A stretch of 5,860 nucleotides of DNA from Chloroflexota bacterium (lineage in GTDB: Bacteria; Chloroflexota; Limnocylindria; QHBO01): assembly GCA_005882055.1 (NCBI GenBank), contig VBGQ01000133.1:1-5860 (forward strand). Direction: 5' to 3'. How positions within the stretch are numbered: the first letter of the stretch is position 1; the number at the start of each line of letters is the position of its first letter. Of the stretch, positions 4,645-5,860 are shown piece after piece. The notes below the pieces were generated by a model. The model saw only the letters and a list, made by a program, of their open reading frames with translations, was not told the DNA's origin and ran no database searches. Both the position numbers and the translations under genes were made by a program.

Positions 4645-5601
4645 ATGGGAGAAGGGCACCTGCCGGTCCTCGTCAAGGAGGTTCTCGCCCTCCTCGACAT
4701 CGGGCCTGGCAGCTCCGTGGCTGACTGCACGGTCGGAGGCGGTGGGCACGCCGAGCGGATTCTGGAGGCCACGTCTCCGGATGGCCGTCTGCTCGGCATC
4801 GACGCCGACCGGGCGGCCATCGCGGAGGCGGAACGCAATCTCGAGCGGTTCGCGCCGCGCATCACGCTGCGCCAGGCCAACTTCGCCGCGATCCTCGAGG
4901 TCGCGAGCGAGGAGGGCTTCGTCCCGCTCGATGCGCTCCTTTTCGACCTGGGCCTCTCCAGCTACCAGCTTGCCGATGAGCGGCGCGGCTTCAGCTTCGC
5001 CAGCTCGTCGGCGCCGGACATGAGATTCGATGAGGAAAGTGGTCTTTCGGCTCTCGATCTCATCGACCGCACCTCGGAACGAGAGCTCGCCGGAATCCTC
5101 GCGACATTTGGTGAAGAACGCCATGCGCGCCGCGTCGCGAAGGCGATCCTGGCGGCGCGCCAGGAAGGCCGCCTCATGACCGCCGCCGATCTCGCCGCAG
5201 TCGTGGCTGGGGCTGTCGGGCGCCGCGGGCGGGCGGACCAGGGGCGCATCCATCCAGCAACGCGGACGTTCCAGGCCCTGCGCATCGCCGTGAACCGCGA
5301 GCTCGAGGTGCTCGGCTCCGCGCTTGCCGGGGGGTTGGCCGCCCTGCGACCCGGGGGTCGCATGGCCGTCATCGCTTACCACTCCGGTGAGGACCGCATC
5401 GTCAAGCGCTTCTTCGCGCGCGAGAGCCGCGATTGCATCGAGGACCCGATGCCGCCCGTCTGCACCTGCGGCCATCGAGCCCAGCTCCGTCTCCTTCACA
5501 AGGGTGTGATCACGCCGACCCCGGACGAGGTCGCGCGCAACCGCCGCGCCCGCAGCGCAAGGCTGCGAGGCGCAGAGAAGCTCGCCGCCGCGAGCGCCTG
5601 A
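4645..5601 (+). CDS. rsmH: 16S rRNA (cytosine1402-N4)-methyltransferase
   Basis: RsmH (MraW) uses S-adenosylmethionine to methylate N4 of C1402 in the decoding centre of 16S rRNA. The 318-aa length is typical. Seen in order are HLPVLVKEVLALL (5-17), the SAM-binding loop DCTVGGGGHAERIL (27-40), GIDADRAAI (51-59), LLFDLGLSSYQL (98-109) with GFSF and MRFD, EERHARRVAKAI (157-168), HPATRTFQALRIAVNRELE (203-221), AYHSGEDRIVKRFF (244-257), the CTCG pair (Cys273, Cys275) and the basic tail NRRARSARLRGAEKL. In most family members the 244-257 motif reads HSLEDR, so the Gly here is a minor change. The ATG at 4645 is preferred because GAGAGG lies 8 nt upstream; GTG at 4636 would add three residues and overlap that site. 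Its place after mraZ is the standard dcw order. Confidence 0.97.
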   Translation: MGEGHLPVLVKEVLALLDIGPGSSVADCTVGGGGHAERILEATSPDGRLLGIDADRAAIAEAERNLERFAPRITLRQANFAAILEVASEEGFVPLDALLFDLGLSSYQLADERRGFSFASSSAPDMRFDEESGLSALDLIDRTSERELAGILATFGEERHARRVAKAILAARQEGRLMTAADLAAVVAGAVGRRGRADQGRIHPATRTFQALRIAVNRELEVLGSALAGGLAALRPGGRMAVIAYHSGEDRIVKRFFARESRDCIEDPMPPVCTCGHRAQLRLLHKGVITPTPDEVARNRRARSARLRGAEKLAAASA

Positions 5602-5636
5602 CTTACCGATCCGGCAGCACGACACGGAGGGCACCC

Positions 5637-5860
5637 ATGAGCAGAGGACGACCACGTCACCAGGCGAGCCGGCGTCGAACCTACAGCGTTCGACAGCGCG
5701 AGCTTCGCGACCGACGAGAGCGCGCCGCCGGCCAGGAGGCCACCTGGCCAGAGGAGCCGGTGTGGCTCACGGAACCCGTCGCCTTCGAGATCGATGAGGG
5801 CCTCGACTTCGAGGCGCCCACGTCGTGGGGAGTGCGCCTTCGCGGACGACCCTCGGCCGC
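5637..5860 (+). CDS. Arg-rich protein at the ftsL position, 5' part only (runs off window)
   Basis: An open frame starts at ATG 5637, with GGAGGG (5626-5631) 5 nt upstream, and continues to the window edge, giving 74 codons. The first 30 residues are strongly basic (SRRRTYSVRQRELRDRRER), and the next 40 are acidic with aromatic residues (WPEEPVWLTEP, FEIDEGLDFEAP). No membrane segment is reached yet. The position after mraZ-rsmH, 35 bp downstream, is where ftsL or a divergent ftsL-like divisome gene usually lies, ahead of ftsI. A cytoplasmic charged N-terminus would fit that, though FtsL N-termini are often shorter. The assignment rests only on position, so no symbol is given. Confidence 0.7.
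   Translation, partial: MSRGRPRHQASRRRTYSVRQRELRDRRERAAGQEATWPEEPVWLTEPVAFEIDEGLDFEAPTSWGVRLRGRPSA

Noticed and set aside
4252..5655. 467-aa open frame on the minus strand across mraZ and rsmH
   Set aside because: It is antisense to two clearly recognised genes. Its composition (Arg, Gly, Ala, Glu-rich) is what GC-rich coding DNA gives in a shadow frame, and no domain is visible.

Overview
The window is GC-rich and reads as ordinary chromosome of a high-GC bacterium. The best guess for lineage is a Chloroflexota member of the Limnocylindria/Ellin6529 type. This is an inference from three things: the base composition, a membrane protein carrying an N-terminal CPFLGL-type cysteine domain that I associate with Chloroflexota, and a reduced RNase P RNA. 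No 16S or other phylogenetic marker was tested.

Left part (1-2107, all +): the 3' end of sdhA, then sdhB, a type 1 RNase H-like gene and a small polytopic membrane protein. These are packed with 5-bp, -8-bp and 23-bp junctions and are probably one operon. SdhA and SdhB form the catalytic, membrane-peripheral half of succinate dehydrogenase (TCA cycle, complex II). The RNase H gene is a hitch-hiker whose GTG start overlaps the end of sdhB.

Middle (2108-3839): rnpB, the catalytic RNA of RNase P, has its own -10 box and a perfect 13-bp P1 helix closing a 323-nt RNA. Compared with the E. coli RNA it appears to lack P13, P14 and P18. A convergent 78-aa Cys/His-containing small protein on the minus strand ends 7 nt from the rnpB 3' end. 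Its mRNA leader carries a perfect 10-bp GC hairpin directly abutting the Shine-Dalgarno. Divergent from it is a 300-aa single-pass membrane protein with a cytoplasmic four-cysteine domain, a Pro/Arg-rich juxtamembrane segment and an extracytoplasmic Ser/Thr/Pro linker plus C-terminal domain.

Right part (3840-5860, all +): the start of the division and cell wall (dcw) cluster. A good sigma70-type promoter is followed by four TGGG-type repeats at exact 10-bp spacing (the MraZ operator). Then come mraZ, rsmH (16S rRNA C1402 N4-methyltransferase) and the 5' end of an arginine-rich protein at the position where ftsL usually sits; it runs off the window.

Most of the window is conserved housekeeping. 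The parts that merit attention are the stripped-down RNase P RNA, the MraZ box array, the two uncharacterised cysteine-containing proteins and the leader hairpin. I see no mobile element, CRISPR, tRNA or rRNA.
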